DNA of 64,000 nt, taken from positions 1,146,399 through 1,210,398 of the forward strand of contig NZ_KB455575.1 in the NCBI RefSeq assembly GCF_000341735.1, read 5' to 3'. The DNA is from Methylotuvimicrobium buryatense 5G. Lineage in GTDB: Bacteria > Pseudomonadota > Gammaproteobacteria > Methylococcales > Methylomonadaceae. How positions within the stretch are numbered: position 1 is the stretch's first letter; each line of letters opens with the position of its first letter. Shown here in pieces: positions 16,967 through 25,674 of the stretch. Both the position numbers and the translations under genes were made by a program. Below the pieces are notes generated by a model that was not told the origin of the DNA, made no database searches, and was given only the letters and a program-made list of their open reading frames with translations.

Positions 16967-17305
16967 CTACGATTCGCTGGTGGTTGCTTCGTTCAAATCA
17001 TTATAAATTTCGAATACCCGATTCAGTCGGGTTAATTCAAACATAGACATCACTTGCGGCTGCAAATTCGACAAAGCCAATTTCCCCGATTTGGCAGTCG
17101 CATGTTTAAATCCCGCCAACAACGCACCCAGACCCGAACTATCGATAAACTTGACCTGTTGTAATTGTACGACGATATTAGGCTCACTTTCTTCTATCAT
17201 ATCGATAATAAATGCCTTTAAATCGCCCGAATTGTGAGCATCGATCCTCTCTTCATTGATGAGAAGCACATTGAAACCGTCTAATTGTTGCTGCGTTAAT
17301 TTCAT
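16967..17305 (-). CDS. STAS-domain anti-anti-sigma factor, RsbV/SpoIIAA-like
   Basis: A 112-residue STAS protein with the conserved FIDSSGLGALLAGF loop (D55, S56, S57); one of these serines is the expected phosphorylation site. In partner-switching systems the unphosphorylated form captures the RsbW-type kinase and frees its target. It is the first gene of a two-gene operon with the kinase. The ribosome site is weak (AAAGAT). Confidence 0.9.
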   Translation of the reverse strand: MKLTQQQLDGFNVLLINEERIDAHNSGDLKAFIIDMIEESEPNIVVQLQQVKFIDSSGLGALLAGFKHATAKSGKLALSNLQPQVMSMFELTRLNRVFEIYNDLNEATTSES

Positions 17306-17358
17306 ATCTTTATATATTTATTAATCAAAAGTAGTCGAAAGTGGCCGATTGTAGTAGT

Positions 17359-17520
17359 TATACCCATCGCACTTCAAATTTCGGCATTGACGCGTGGAGG
17401 TGCCGGGGTGTTCGGCAAAGGCTTTGACAGCAGGGATGCTGTCACAGAGCCTACATGGACGTATTCACGGCGTCCTTTGACGGACACCCCGGCACCGAAA
17501 TTTGACCAGCAAAGGGTATA
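17359..17520. repeat. Family A repeat, short form (copy A2)
   Basis: A 162-bp element with ends TATACCCATCGCACTTC and GACCAGCAAAGGGTATA, core CCTACATGGACGTATTCACG, without the extra hairpin module. It is nearly identical to the copy at 63484, about 46 kb away, which suggests recent spread or gene conversion. Confidence 0.92.
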
Positions 17521-17717
17521 TACTCATCGTAGATCAAAATTATGCATCGGGGCAGCAATTCTCAGTTTAAGAAATTTTGCCTTATTCAGGGTGCGGAGCC
17601 TGTCAAGCGAGCGACCGACCCTTCAACAAAGCGCATAGTTCTAGGAAGTTATTATAACGACATCCTAATCTGAAGCACTTTGCAAATCAAGAAACTCAAT
17701 TCACCTCGGCAATCACA
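17521..17717. repeat. Mosaic of A, B and G repeat fragments upstream of chrA
   Basis: Begins with a second family A end (TACTCATCGTAGATCAAAAT), passes into a family B-like end (CAGCAATTCTCAGTTTAAG) and then GTGCGGAGCCTGTCAAGCGA through CTTCAACAAAGC, shared with 42215-42260 (called G here). It shows nesting and deletion of repeats. The chrA promoter should lie in or after it. Confidence 0.55.
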
Positions 17718-19052
17718 TTGAACAAGAATATGGATACGATTCCTTTTAAACAAGCACTTTGGTATTGGTTTAAACTCGGTTTTATCAGTTTCGGCGGTCC
17801 GGCCGGCCAGATCAGCATGATGCATCAGGAGTTGGTCGAAAAAAGAAAATGGATTTCCGAGCACCGCTTTTTACATGCCTTGAATTATTGCATGGTTCTA
17901 CCCGGTCCGGAAGCCCAACAATTAGCCACATACATCGGTTGGTTGATGCATGGTGTAAGCGGCGGTATTGCCGCCGGCGTTTTATTCGTACTACCCTCGC
18001 TGTTTATTTTAATAGCCTTAACATGGAGTTATCTGGTATTCAACGATGTTCCCGCCGTTTCCGGCATACTCTACGGTATTAAACCGGCTGTCACCGCCAT
18101 TATCGTTTTCGCCGCCTATCGAATCGGCTCCCGAGCGTTAAACAACCGTTATCTTAAACTGATTGCAGCACTTTCCTTCTTCGCCATTTTCGCATTGAAT
18201 ATTCCGTTTCCCTTGATCGTGTTCGGCGCAGGTATCCTCGGTTGGCTCGGCGCGCATTATTTTCCGAATCAATTTCATATGCATGAACATCCTGCGAGCT
18301 CCATAAAATCCTATGGACCTGCCGTTATTGACGATCATACGGCCATGCCTGAGCACGCTAAGTTTAATTGGTCAAAAATCTATAAAACCGGTTTGACCGG
18401 TTTGGGGATTTGGGCAAGCCTGATCATGGTTTTACTGATCAATTTCGGTCGGCACGGCTTATTGGCACAAATGGCCTGGTTTTTTACCAAAGCCGCGCTT
18501 TTGACCTTTGGGGGTGCTTATGCCGTGCTGCCTTATGTTTACCAAGGAGGAGTCAGGGACTTCTCTTGGCTCACCGGAACGCAAATGATGGATGGTTTGG
18601 CATTGGGCGAAACGACTCCCGGACCGTTGATTATGATCGTTGCGTTCGTCGGATTCGTCGGCGGTTGGAATCATCCGGTGTTTGAGACTAACAGTTTAGT
18701 TTGGTCCGGCATCGCCGCGGCAAGCATCGCAACGTTATTCACTTTTTTACCGTCGTTTTTATTTATATTGATCGGCGGACCTTTAGTCGAAGCCACTCGC
18801 GACGACCTAAAAATGACTGCACCGCTCAAAGGTATTACTGCCGCCGTGGTTGGAGTAATTTTAAATCTGGCGGTATTTTTTGCTTGGCATGTTCTTTGGC
18901 CGCTAAACTTCAATGGCCCTTTCGATGTATTTTCCGCATTGACCGGCACAGTCGCTTTCGTATTGCTGTTTAAATTTAAACGTGGCATGGTAACAGTGAT
19001 CGGCTTAAGCGCGATACTGGGATTGCTTTATTCGTTGCTCATCACGAACTGA
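17718..19052 (+). CDS. chrA: Chromate transporter, two-domain CHR family (ChrA)
   Basis: A 444-residue membrane protein with two homologous CHR halves. The first half has FGGPAGQISMMHQE and LPGPEAQQLATYIG; the second has FGGAYAVLPYVYQ and LGETTPGPLIMIVAF. About ten hydrophobic segments are visible. ChrA proteins export chromate using the proton gradient, although several members are not proved to act on chromate. The ATG at 17718 is used; a second Met is four codons in. The 3' end overlaps the convergent NlpC/P60 gene by 11 bp. Confidence 0.9.
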   Translation: MNKNMDTIPFKQALWYWFKLGFISFGGPAGQISMMHQELVEKRKWISEHRFLHALNYCMVLPGPEAQQLATYIGWLMHGVSGGIAAGVLFVLPSLFILIALTWSYLVFNDVPAVSGILYGIKPAVTAIIVFAAYRIGSRALNNRYLKLIAALSFFAIFALNIPFPLIVFGAGILGWLGAHYFPNQFHMHEHPASSIKSYGPAVIDDHTAMPEHAKFNWSKIYKTGLTGLGIWASLIMVLLINFGRHGLLAQMAWFFTKAALLTFGGAYAVLPYVYQGGVRDFSWLTGTQMMDGLALGETTPGPLIMIVAFVGFVGGWNHPVFETNSLVWSGIAAASIATLFTFLPSFLFILIGGPLVEATRDDLKMTAPLKGITAAVVGVILNLAVFFAWHVLWPLNFNGPFDVFSALTGTVAFVLLFKFKRGMVTVIGLSAILGLLYSLLITN

Positions 19053-19545
19053 GCACACGCACCGATTTCCAATATCTATCGGACCAGTATTGATTATCTA
19101 AACTGGAAATCGCGACTCCTTTGATCGTCGAGACATGCAAGAATCTTCTTTGCTCGATATAGATGCCGACATGATGCTGTTGGGGACCCGTATTAAAAAA
19201 TACCAAATCTCCGGTTCTCAATTGCTGCTGCGGTATAGGCTTCCCAGTCTGCGCTTGGCGGTCGGATGTTCTAGGCAAATGAACACCTAACTTTTTCGCG
19301 AAAGTCAGATAAACGAAACCGGAGCAATCGATACCGGATTTCGAAAGCCCGCCATATTGATAAGGAATCGACGCCCATTCGCGGTAATGGCCATAGAGCG
19401 TTTGCTTTAATGCCGCTTCGGAACCGGACAAACTTATTGAAGCAGTTCTCTTCTGCCCTCCGGAACAAGCAGTTAAAAGCGCGAGTGCAAAAACTAAAGC
19501 AATAATTTTTAAATCACCGATTAAAAAACGCATAGGCAAACTCAT
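19042..19545 (-). CDS. NlpC/P60 family lipoprotein, murein endopeptidase (Spr/MepS-like)
   Basis: A secreted cysteine peptidase of about 167 residues from the ATG at 19545 (MSLPMRFL); an in-frame ATG at 19611 would add a non-signal-like extension. The signal ends in LLTAC, a good lipobox (Cys27). The catalytic triad of the NlpC/P60 fold is visible: Cys74 in GIDCSGFVY, His125 in QHHVGIYI and His137 in FLHVS. Enzymes of this type cut D,L-peptide bonds in peptidoglycan at the outer-membrane face. Confidence 0.88.
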   Translation of the reverse strand: MSLPMRFLIGDLKIIALVFALALLTACSGGQKRTASISLSGSEAALKQTLYGHYREWASIPYQYGGLSKSGIDCSGFVYLTFAKKLGVHLPRTSDRQAQTGKPIPQQQLRTGDLVFFNTGPQQHHVGIYIEQRRFLHVSTIKGVAISSLDNQYWSDRYWKSVRVLSS

Positions 19546-20024
19546 ACTGATCACAACAAAATCATTATATTTCCGTAAATTATAGCGCAAACTTAAAAAG
19601 ATATTTTGCAATATAAAATCCGCTAATCGTCAAGCGCGCCAAGATTTTTCGCGAAAGCTGAAATGGGGTCCGTCCGATTTCAGCAGCGAAAAATGACTTG
19701 GCGATTATTGCCTTCGGCGGCCCCGATTCGCCCTGCGTCCGTGCCACTACGCCACATCATCGTATACTCGATGCGGCTCCGTAGCACTCCCACAAATGGC
19801 TTTACGCCGTGTCGCGATGCCTTGTATTTTGCCTCCGCCTGCGCTATTCGCGCAGACTCCGGCAAAACACCCGGCGCTACGGCTATCGGGGACTAAAAAT
19901 CTTCACTTCGCTAACGCTCCGTTTCCAAGATTTTCAGCGATTGAAGGCTTTCGATTGCGCTCAAGACGAACGGAATTCGGAGGGATTCAGTGGCACATTA
20001 TTAACATCAAGATTTCTAAAGGCT
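19546..20024. other. Intergenic region of degraded repeat sequence
   Basis: From about 19625 to 20000 the sequence is rich in short words such as GTCCGATTTCAGCAGCG, GGCAAAACACCCGGCGC and CCAAGATTTTCAGCG. It has frames on both strands but none looks like a protein. GC content is higher than in flanking intergenic DNA. It looks like a decayed repeat or mobile element remnant, but no ends or full copies are recognised in the window. Confidence 0.4.
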
Positions 20025-20388
20025 ATGATCAACAATTATTCTAAAGAAGGTTAAACGCGAGTTACGAGAATTAGCCGCGCAAGCCTATGAACATGAACTT
20101 GCTCTTGAGCTCAAAAAACTGGATAAAAGTTTTGCTGAATGGCGTAATGGTTCGATTAGCAGTATCGAATTGAGTCATCGCGTGCATCGGCATGAAACAG
20201 GCGCGTCAAAATCTCTCTATAGAAAATATAACTACGGAGATATTCATTTTAACGTTGCTTATGCGATCGTGGCAGGCATTGTTGATGAACAAGCGGCATC
20301 GGAAGACTTAAAAAAAACCATTGCCTCATTCATTAATTTCTGCCAATTTGCGAAAAACGATGGTGATATTAAGACACCGGAGCATTAG
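20025..20388 (+). pseudogene. Small conserved hypothetical gene with a probable 1-base frameshift near its start
   Basis: An open frame from 20029 to the TAG at 20386 encodes KRELRELAAQAYEHELALEL and about 90 further residues ending FAKNDGDIKTPEH, with strong protein-like character (heptad-rich helices, then RKYNYGDIHFNVAYAIVAGI). The only upstream ATG with protein-like continuation (20025, MINNYSKE) is one base out of frame; dropping one G at 20049-20050 would join them. A non-ATG start (ATT at 20035-20040) or the internal ATG at 20170 are alternatives. The family is an uncharacterised small protein; no function is proposed. Confidence 0.6.
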
Positions 20389-20410
20389 ACCGGTTAGCGG
20401 AGGATAAGAC

Positions 20411-20456
20411 TAATGATTAAAAATCAACCAAGGCAGAAAGGTTTCTGCCTTGGTTG
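20411..20456 (-). terminator. Rho-independent terminator of the rpsF-rpsR-rplI operon
   Basis: A perfect 15-bp inverted repeat, CAACCAAGGCAGAAA and TTTCTGCCTTGGTTG with a 2-nt centre (20425-20456), followed on the minus strand by ATTTTTAATC. It lies just after the rplI stop and ends the ribosomal operon. Confidence 0.9.
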
Positions 20457-20470
20457 ACCGAACTTGAGAT

Positions 20471-20917
20471 TTATTCGGCTGCGACTGTCAACTTAACGGT
20501 TGCAACAACATCCGAATGCAGGTCGATATCGATTTCATAATCGCCGACTTGACGAATCGCCCCTTCAGGCAATCGAACTTCGTGCTTTTCAACCTTAGCA
20601 CCGGCTTCAGTTAGTGCATCGGCAATGTTTTGAGTACCGACGGAACCGAACAATTTTCCTTCGTCGCCGGCTTTATGCGTAACGGTTATCGACAGATTAT
20701 TCAATACTTGCGCTCTCGCTTGAGCTGCTAATAATTTCTCGGCGGCCGCTTGTTCTAGTTCGGCGCGGCGAGCTTCGAATTCGGCTATTTTTGAAGCTGT
20801 TGCAACAACCGCTTTACCTTTCGGCAATAAAAAGTTTCTGCCGTAACCGGGCCTTACGCTAACTTTGTCGCCTAGATTGCCTAGGTTTGCAATTTTTTCA
20901 AGAAGAATCACTTCCAT
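20471..20917 (-). CDS. rplI: 50S ribosomal protein bL9
   Basis: A 148-residue protein with the L9 N-terminal signature [32 protein letters not shown] (positions 1-32), a long connecting helix rich in Ala and Glu (about 40-75) and the C-terminal rRNA-binding domain. bL9 binds 23S rRNA near the L1 stalk. It is last in the operon, and a strong hairpin terminator follows at once. An AGAGG ribosome site precedes the ATG. Confidence 0.98.
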   Translation of the reverse strand: MEVILLEKIANLGNLGDKVSVRPGYGRNFLLPKGKAVVATASKIAEFEARRAELEQAAAEKLLAAQARAQVLNNLSITVTHKAGDEGKLFGSVGTQNIADALTEAGAKVEKHEVRLPEGAIRQVGDYEIDIDLHSDVVATVKLTVAAE

Positions 20918-20974
20918 CGTTATATACCTCTGTTTCGGCTATCGCCGAATTATTTTGCGCCGTCAGGCGCCGGA

Positions 20975-21874
20975 TTATTTGGAAAATTTATTTCGTAAGT
21001 TCAACCACGCATCAGCCAGGCCTATACCGGCAACCGGAAACATGACATGAGGTATTATCAATAACGTGACGTAAAACATCGGCACCAAAAAACGCCCGGA
21101 GCTCATCCTTGATAGCATCAAATGTAATACCGCAGCCCCGATGAAGGTATAGAGCACAAACAATAGAATTGTGATATTCCACGCGACTTCCGAAAATATG
21201 CCGCTACCGAACCACGCAACTGCTATTACTATGATGCTGCCTATAGCTAAACGCGGATGAGTACTCAAGGACAAATACTCAGCCCTAAAGCCGCCGGGAT
21301 TATAGAGCATCGATTGCCACCATCTGCCTAAAAAAAGCCCGAATAGAAGACTAAATATAGTGCCTGCAGCTACGACCCCCGTCATATAATGAGCCATGGA
21401 CTGAACCGATTGCTCGATATTGTCAACAGGTACATCCGGCGATGACTCAAGCATTGGCTTTATCATCTGTTCCAGCATCGGTCGCCAAAATTCGGACGGA
21501 GAGGCTTGATAAAGATAAAACCCTAGCACTCCAAGCGCACCGAGTAATATCGCTATTTCAACCGCAAGAGACAAATGTCTGCCTTCTCTCAGAACGATTG
21601 AAATAATCCATATCGGTGACCACATCACCAAACCGTATAGCAATGCAAATTGATATCCGCCCAAGACCAAAAGGCCCAATGCAGCAGCTGCGGCACTGGC
21701 AAATAATAGCACCCATAGCCCTTCATGCGCGCCTCGGCGCAATGTCACCAAAGCAACGGTAGCCGAACTTACAATACTTACCGGGGGAATGATCAGCGAT
21801 ATTAAAGCTAGGGTCGATGCAATCATGATGGCTTGCATCCTCCCTCGCATGATGTATTCCGCTAAAAATTTCAT
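20975..21874 (-). CDS. DUF2232 membrane protein between rpsR and rplI
   Basis: A 299-residue protein with about eight hydrophobic segments, for example near 14-45, 50-75, 100-120, 165-190, 215-235 and 245-285. DUF2232 proteins of unknown role are often encoded in this very place between rpsR and rplI in gammaproteobacteria. It begins 16 bp after the rpsR stop, so it is co-transcribed with ribosomal genes. A transport or envelope role is possible but unproved. Confidence 0.8.
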   Translation of the reverse strand: MKFLAEYIMRGRMQAIMIASTLALISLIIPPVSIVSSATVALVTLRRGAHEGLWVLLFASAAAAALGLLVLGGYQFALLYGLVMWSPIWIISIVLREGRHLSLAVEIAILLGALGVLGFYLYQASPSEFWRPMLEQMIKPMLESSPDVPVDNIEQSVQSMAHYMTGVVAAGTIFSLLFGLFLGRWWQSMLYNPGGFRAEYLSLSTHPRLAIGSIIVIAVAWFGSGIFSEVAWNITILLFVLYTFIGAAVLHLMLSRMSSGRFLVPMFYVTLLIIPHVMFPVAGIGLADAWLNLRNKFSK

Positions 21875-21890
21875 ACGCCCGGTTTAAATT

Positions 21891-22118
21891 TTATTTATGT
21901 GCGTCGCAATACGGCAATAATGCGATAAAACGCGCGCGCTTAATTGCCGTCGACAACTGTCTTTGATGCTTGGCGCTAGTTCCGGTGATGCGGCTAGGGA
22001 CGATTTTTCCGGTTTCGGTAATATATTCGCTCAAGGTATCGATATCTTTGTAATCAATTTCGTTTGATCCATCCGTACTAAAGCGGCTTAGTTTTTTACG
22101 TCTCATGTTACGTGCCAT
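21891..22118 (-). CDS. rpsR: 30S ribosomal protein bS18
   Basis: A 75-residue S18 starting at ATG 22118 ([13 protein letters not shown]), chosen because family similarity starts there and GAGAG lies upstream; an ATG at 22136 would add six unlikely residues. It contains the [15 protein letters not shown] and [19 protein letters not shown] family blocks. bS18 pairs with bS6 on the 30S platform, and the two genes are adjacent here (24 bp apart). Confidence 0.97.
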   Translation of the reverse strand: MARNMRRKKLSRFSTDGSNEIDYKDIDTLSEYITETGKIVPSRITGTSAKHQRQLSTAIKRARFIALLPYCDAHK

Positions 22119-22142
22119 AATATTCTCTCGATTCAATAACGG

Positions 22143-22580
22143 TTATTCTTCGGATACAGTTTCGTCGGCCTTATCATCTTCTGCCAAGTCTAAAGCTTCG
22201 TCGGCATCGGAATCATCAGCGTCGGCTCTAGTTTTCAATTCAGCCGCTTTATTTTCATCCGCTGTCGAAGTCGCTATTTTAGAAGGCTCGGTAACTGCTT
22301 CTTTTCTCAGCAGCGTCATGCTACGCAAAATCGCATCGTTAAAACGAAAACCACTTTCCAGTTCTTCGAGAGTCGGCTGATCGCATTCGATGTTCATCAG
22401 AACGTAATGAGCTTTATGGATTTTGTTGATGGGATAAGCTAAATGCCTACGACCCCAATCTTCAAGACGATGAATTTTGCCGGACGCAGCTTCAATAGTC
22501 GCTTTGTAACGATCAAGCATCGCCGCAACCTGAGCACTTTGGTCGGGATGGACTAAAAAGACAATTTCATAATGTCGCAT
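22143..22580 (-). CDS. rpsF: 30S ribosomal protein bS6 with acidic C-terminal tail
   Basis: A 145-residue S6 starting at ATG 22580 ([15 protein letters not shown]) with a consensus AAAGGAG ribosome site. Residues 1-95 form the S6 domain. The tail of about 45 residues is very rich in Asp, Glu and Ala ([18 protein letters not shown]). In Escherichia coli RimK adds glutamates to the S6 C terminus; here an acidic tail is already encoded. First gene of the operon. Confidence 0.97.
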   Translation of the reverse strand: MRHYEIVFLVHPDQSAQVAAMLDRYKATIEAASGKIHRLEDWGRRHLAYPINKIHKAHYVLMNIECDQPTLEELESGFRFNDAILRSMTLLRKEAVTEPSKIATSTADENKAAELKTRADADDSDADEALDLAEDDKADETVSEE

Positions 22581-22718
22581 GATTACTCCTTTCGGGAAAA
22601 AGCCTTCCATCTCTAGTCTTAAGAAAGATGGTAAAGCAAGGATATGGCACGGAATGCGCCAAAACCGGCGATTATAAATGTTTTACCAATACTGGGCAAG
22701 CGATTGCTCATTCTCTTC

Positions 22719-22929
22719 AGCAATTCCCAATTTGGGGATCAAAAAGGGTGCGGGGTGTGCTTGGCGAGAATATCGGCAGCAGGGCAGATTTTACTCCATG
22801 CAAATCTGCATTCACGCCATCCCTGGAGCTCGAGCCGCCGTCAAGCCCCCATGGATGGGTTTACAGCGTTCCTCGACAGACATACCCCACACCCTAAGAT
22901 CGGCGAAAATGCTCAAACTGGGAATTACT
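22719..22929. repeat. Family B repeat, long form (copy B2)
   Basis: A 211-bp element with inverted ends AGCAATTCCCAATTTG and CAAACTGGGAATTACT. It contains the hairpin module GCAGATTTTACTCCATGC...ATTCACGCC and the core ATGGATGGGTTTACAGCG. It lies upstream of rpsF and downstream of the dienelactone hydrolase promoter side. Confidence 0.92.
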
Positions 22930-22984
22930 ACATTCTCTTATTTGTTGAATCCAAAATACAGATTGGCGCTATGGGAGATATAAC

Positions 22985-23707
22985 TTATCGCGCGAAAGCT
23001 TCTTGCAAAAACGCAAGCAAACTTTTCCAAGAACGATTGTCGGCAAGAGAGTTATAGACGGTTCCGAAACCAGGATCGTTAGCCAGCGGATTTGTAAACG
23101 CATGCACGGTATTACCGTAAACATGTATTTGCCAATCAGCACCTGCATCGGTCAACTCTTTTTCCAGCGCCACGACATGGTCGACCGGCGCCATCGGATC
23201 GTCATTACCGTGCATCACCAATACTTTAGCTTTAATATCAGTAGCAACCAGATTACCCGGCGGAATCAGCAAGCCGTGAAAACTGGCCACGCCTTTTAGA
23301 TCGGCACCGGTTCTAGCCAAATCGAGCACACACAGACCACCGAAGCAAAAACCGATCGCCGCAATCATTTGATCGTCGACCCAAGGCAATAATTTAACCG
23401 CCGATAATGCTGCAGCAATGCGCCTTTGCAACATCGCGCGATCATCCATAAATGGCTGCATCAATTGAGAGTTTTCCTCGATACTGTTCCCTCGTTTGCC
23501 TTTACCGTAAATATCCAATGCGAAACCGACATATCCCAACTCTGCAAGCTTTTTTGCCTTATCGGCAACAAATTCGTCTCGCCCACCCCAAGCATGACTA
23601 ATCAACACGGCAGGCCTCCGCCCATCTAATGCATCGTCATAGGCAAAAAAACCTTCTAAAACCGCATCACCATCCAGGTAGTCGACAGTATTCGACACAA
23701 TTGCCAT
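22985..23707 (-). CDS. Dienelactone hydrolase family alpha/beta-hydrolase
   Basis: A 240-residue hydrolase of the DLH family. The nucleophile is a cysteine (C121 in AAIGFCFGG), with Asp170 (HGNDDPMAP) and His202 (NTVHAFTNP) completing the triad; the SHAWGGRDEF segment (37-46) supplies the oxyanion hole. Classic DLH opens dienelactone in chlorocatechol breakdown, but chromosomal relatives outside aromatic operons hydrolyse unknown esters or lactones. No aromatic pathway genes are nearby, so the substrate is unknown. Confidence 0.88.
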   Translation of the reverse strand: MAIVSNTVDYLDGDAVLEGFFAYDDALDGRRPAVLISHAWGGRDEFVADKAKKLAELGYVGFALDIYGKGKRGNSIEENSQLMQPFMDDRAMLQRRIAAALSAVKLLPWVDDQMIAAIGFCFGGLCVLDLARTGADLKGVASFHGLLIPPGNLVATDIKAKVLVMHGNDDPMAPVDHVVALEKELTDAGADWQIHVYGNTVHAFTNPLANDPGFGTVYNSLADNRSWKSLLAFLQEAFAR

Positions 23708-23836
23708 AATTCTCTCCTCGTTTATTGGAATTTTTATAGATTATACTTTTAACACATACATGTCGGCACCGACTGTAGGGAAAAACCCGAATATTCGGTG
23801 GATTTTTGCTCAATGCAAAATCATTTCCAATCATTA

Positions 23837-23985
23837 TATACCTTTTGCACTTCAAGTTTCGGCAATGCCCAAGCTTGCCGTTCGAGCTGCCGCCAAGCCC
23901 CCCCCCATGGATGGGTTTACGGCGTTCCTCGACTGGCATACCCCACATCCTAAACTCGGCGAAACTGCTCAAACTGGGAATTGCT
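23837..23985. repeat. Chimeric repeat: family A left end joined to family B right half
   Basis: Starts with a family A end (TATACCTTTTGCACTTCAAG, with TTTCGGCAATGCCC following) and from about 23876 becomes the family B right half (TTCGAGCTGCCGCCAAGCC through CAAACTGGGAATTGCT). The join falls at the similar TTGGCG/CTTGCCG words. It points to recombination or slippage between the two families. Confidence 0.75.
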
Positions 23986-24081
23986 GCCAAGGAGGAGGCG
24001 CTAGGGCTCGACAAAGTCTTTGTCGACTCCGCGCCAAGCCTAAACCAGCGACGACTCGCGGGAGCATTCACGGCATCCTTT

Positions 24082-24290
24082 TATACCTTTCGCACTTCAA
24101 ATTTCGGCAGTGCCAGAGGAGGCGCCTGGGTGTCCGGTCGATTTTCGCTCCTGCAAAATCGACATTCACGCCATCCATGGCGCTCATAAAGGCTTTGCCA
24201 GCATGGAGCTGGCATAGAGCCTATACGGACGTATTCACGGCGTCCTTTAGCGGACACCCAGACGCCGAATTTTGATCTACGACGGGTATA
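24082..24290. repeat. Family A repeat, long form (copy A3)
   Basis: A 209-bp element with ends TATACCTTTCGCACTTC and GACGGGTATA, including the hairpin module GTCGATTTTCGCTCCTGC and the core CTATACGGACGTATTCACG. It is separated from the chimeric copy by about 95 bp that encode nothing recognisable. Confidence 0.92.
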
Positions 24291-24431
24291 ACAAATCTTT
24301 GAGCCCAAATTCGATTAGCAAAAAAGATATTTATGCCTTATTTATTTCGACGAATTGCTCACTTATCGCCTAACCTTCTCAATTCTTTAGCCGACCTGAT
24401 ACAGCACAACGCGGCTTTTAAACTTTCCACG

Positions 24432-24914
24432 TCATACCTTCCCTTGCTCTTTTAACATATTCAAAAAACCCACTGCGGCTTCCTCAACTAGATCCAACAC
24501 GCGCTCAAAACCGTACCGGCCTCCATAGTATGGATCCGGCACCTCGCGTGTAGCGAGATGCGGCGCATGATCCAACAAATAACTTATCTTACCCCGGTGA
24601 TTTTCGGGACAAGCTTCGAGCAGAATCGAATAATTGTCGTCATCCATCACCAGCAAATAATCATAGCCCTCAAAATCGGCATAAATAACCTTTCTTGCTT
24701 GCAAATGTCGCAATTCTATACCGCGTTCTCTTGCGGCTTTTTGAGCCCGTAAATCAGGCTGTTCGCCAACATGATAGGCATGCGTTCCGGCTGAATCAAT
24801 TTCAAATAAATGACTAAGCCCCTCCTCTTCAATTAGCTTAGTAAAGACTCCTTCGGCGGTCGGGGAACGGCAAATATTCCCCATGCAAACAAAAAGAACT
24901 TTGATTTTTTTCAT
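24432..24914 (-). CDS. Low-molecular-weight protein tyrosine phosphatase
   Basis: A 160-residue LMW-PTP. The N-terminal P-loop VCMGNICRS has the nucleophile C10 and R16 of CX5R, and the general acid is D127 in VPDPYYGG. Family length is normal. Related bacterial enzymes dephosphorylate tyrosine kinases of exopolysaccharide export, but no kinase or polysaccharide gene is adjacent, so it may be a housekeeping phosphatase. Single gene. Confidence 0.93.
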   Translation of the reverse strand: MKKIKVLFVCMGNICRSPTAEGVFTKLIEEEGLSHLFEIDSAGTHAYHVGEQPDLRAQKAARERGIELRHLQARKVIYADFEGYDYLLVMDDDNYSILLEACPENHRGKISYLLDHAPHLATREVPDPYYGGRYGFERVLDLVEEAAVGFLNMLKEQGKV

Positions 24915-25674
24915 AGCTGTTCGATCGATTTTGATTAAAAAACGACCGATAGTTTACATCAGCTTAATCGCAATTGAAGGATTGAATCTATGGAGTAAAT
25001 TCAAATTTGCGTTTACGCGCCTGATGATACAGGTTATTTTTATGATTTAATTCATAACTTCGCTTTTTTTAGGGATATAACCTTATACAATTAAAGTAAA
25101 ATACTCATCTGCCGATTTATAAGCTATCCTAATTAACGAAATAACCTGCTGATTGCTCGACTAAGCGATGGAAACGAAACATCCCTTTTCGTACTTCAAA
25201 TTTTGGTAGGGCTTAAGGATTCGCAGGGGTGTTAGGTCATTTTGCTCAGTGCAAAAAAAAGCCATTCCGGCCGTTTCCGGCGATTGGATTTGCAATCAGC
25301 ACGTAATTAATTTTGGATCTATTTGGGTACAGACTTAGAACGCAGCTTCGCCTCATTAATCCGAAAAAAGCATTTCACCATGAAGAATAAGAGGTTAATT
25401 CAATAGCTATGCATATGCATAGAACTCTCGTTAATCCAATAGATTAGTGAGAATGTTTACCTAATATCTTGAAATACTTCATGAGCTTGATGGTTAAACT
25501 GCCGAATTCAGGTTAATACGCAGGGACTCGAAATATTTATGAATTGATTAACGATTAACCAAAGCCAAACATTTACTTTTTAACAACTATATCCGTAACC
25601 AGACTTGAGCTGTACGGCCAATTGACAATGCATATCGCATATAATATTCACTCAGGATATGCCGGAGAACAAAT
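24915..25674. other. 760-bp intergenic region with A and D repeat fragments
   Basis: A family A fragment is seen at about 25187-25260 (TTTTCGTACTTCAAATTTTGG and GGTGTTAGGTCATTTTGCTC). A family D stretch runs from about 25365 to 25515 (AGCATTTCACCATGAAGAAT to GGTTAAACTGCCGAATTCAG). The rest is AT-rich without a credible frame. The chemoreceptor ribosome site GGAGAAC is at 25662-25668. Confidence 0.5.

Noticed and set aside
23760-24275. Plus-strand frame of 171 codons across the repeats upstream of the dienelactone hydrolase
   Set aside because: It is made of family A and B repeat sequence; similar frames appear in other copies (for example 27456-27900) and none has a ribosome site or protein-like composition.
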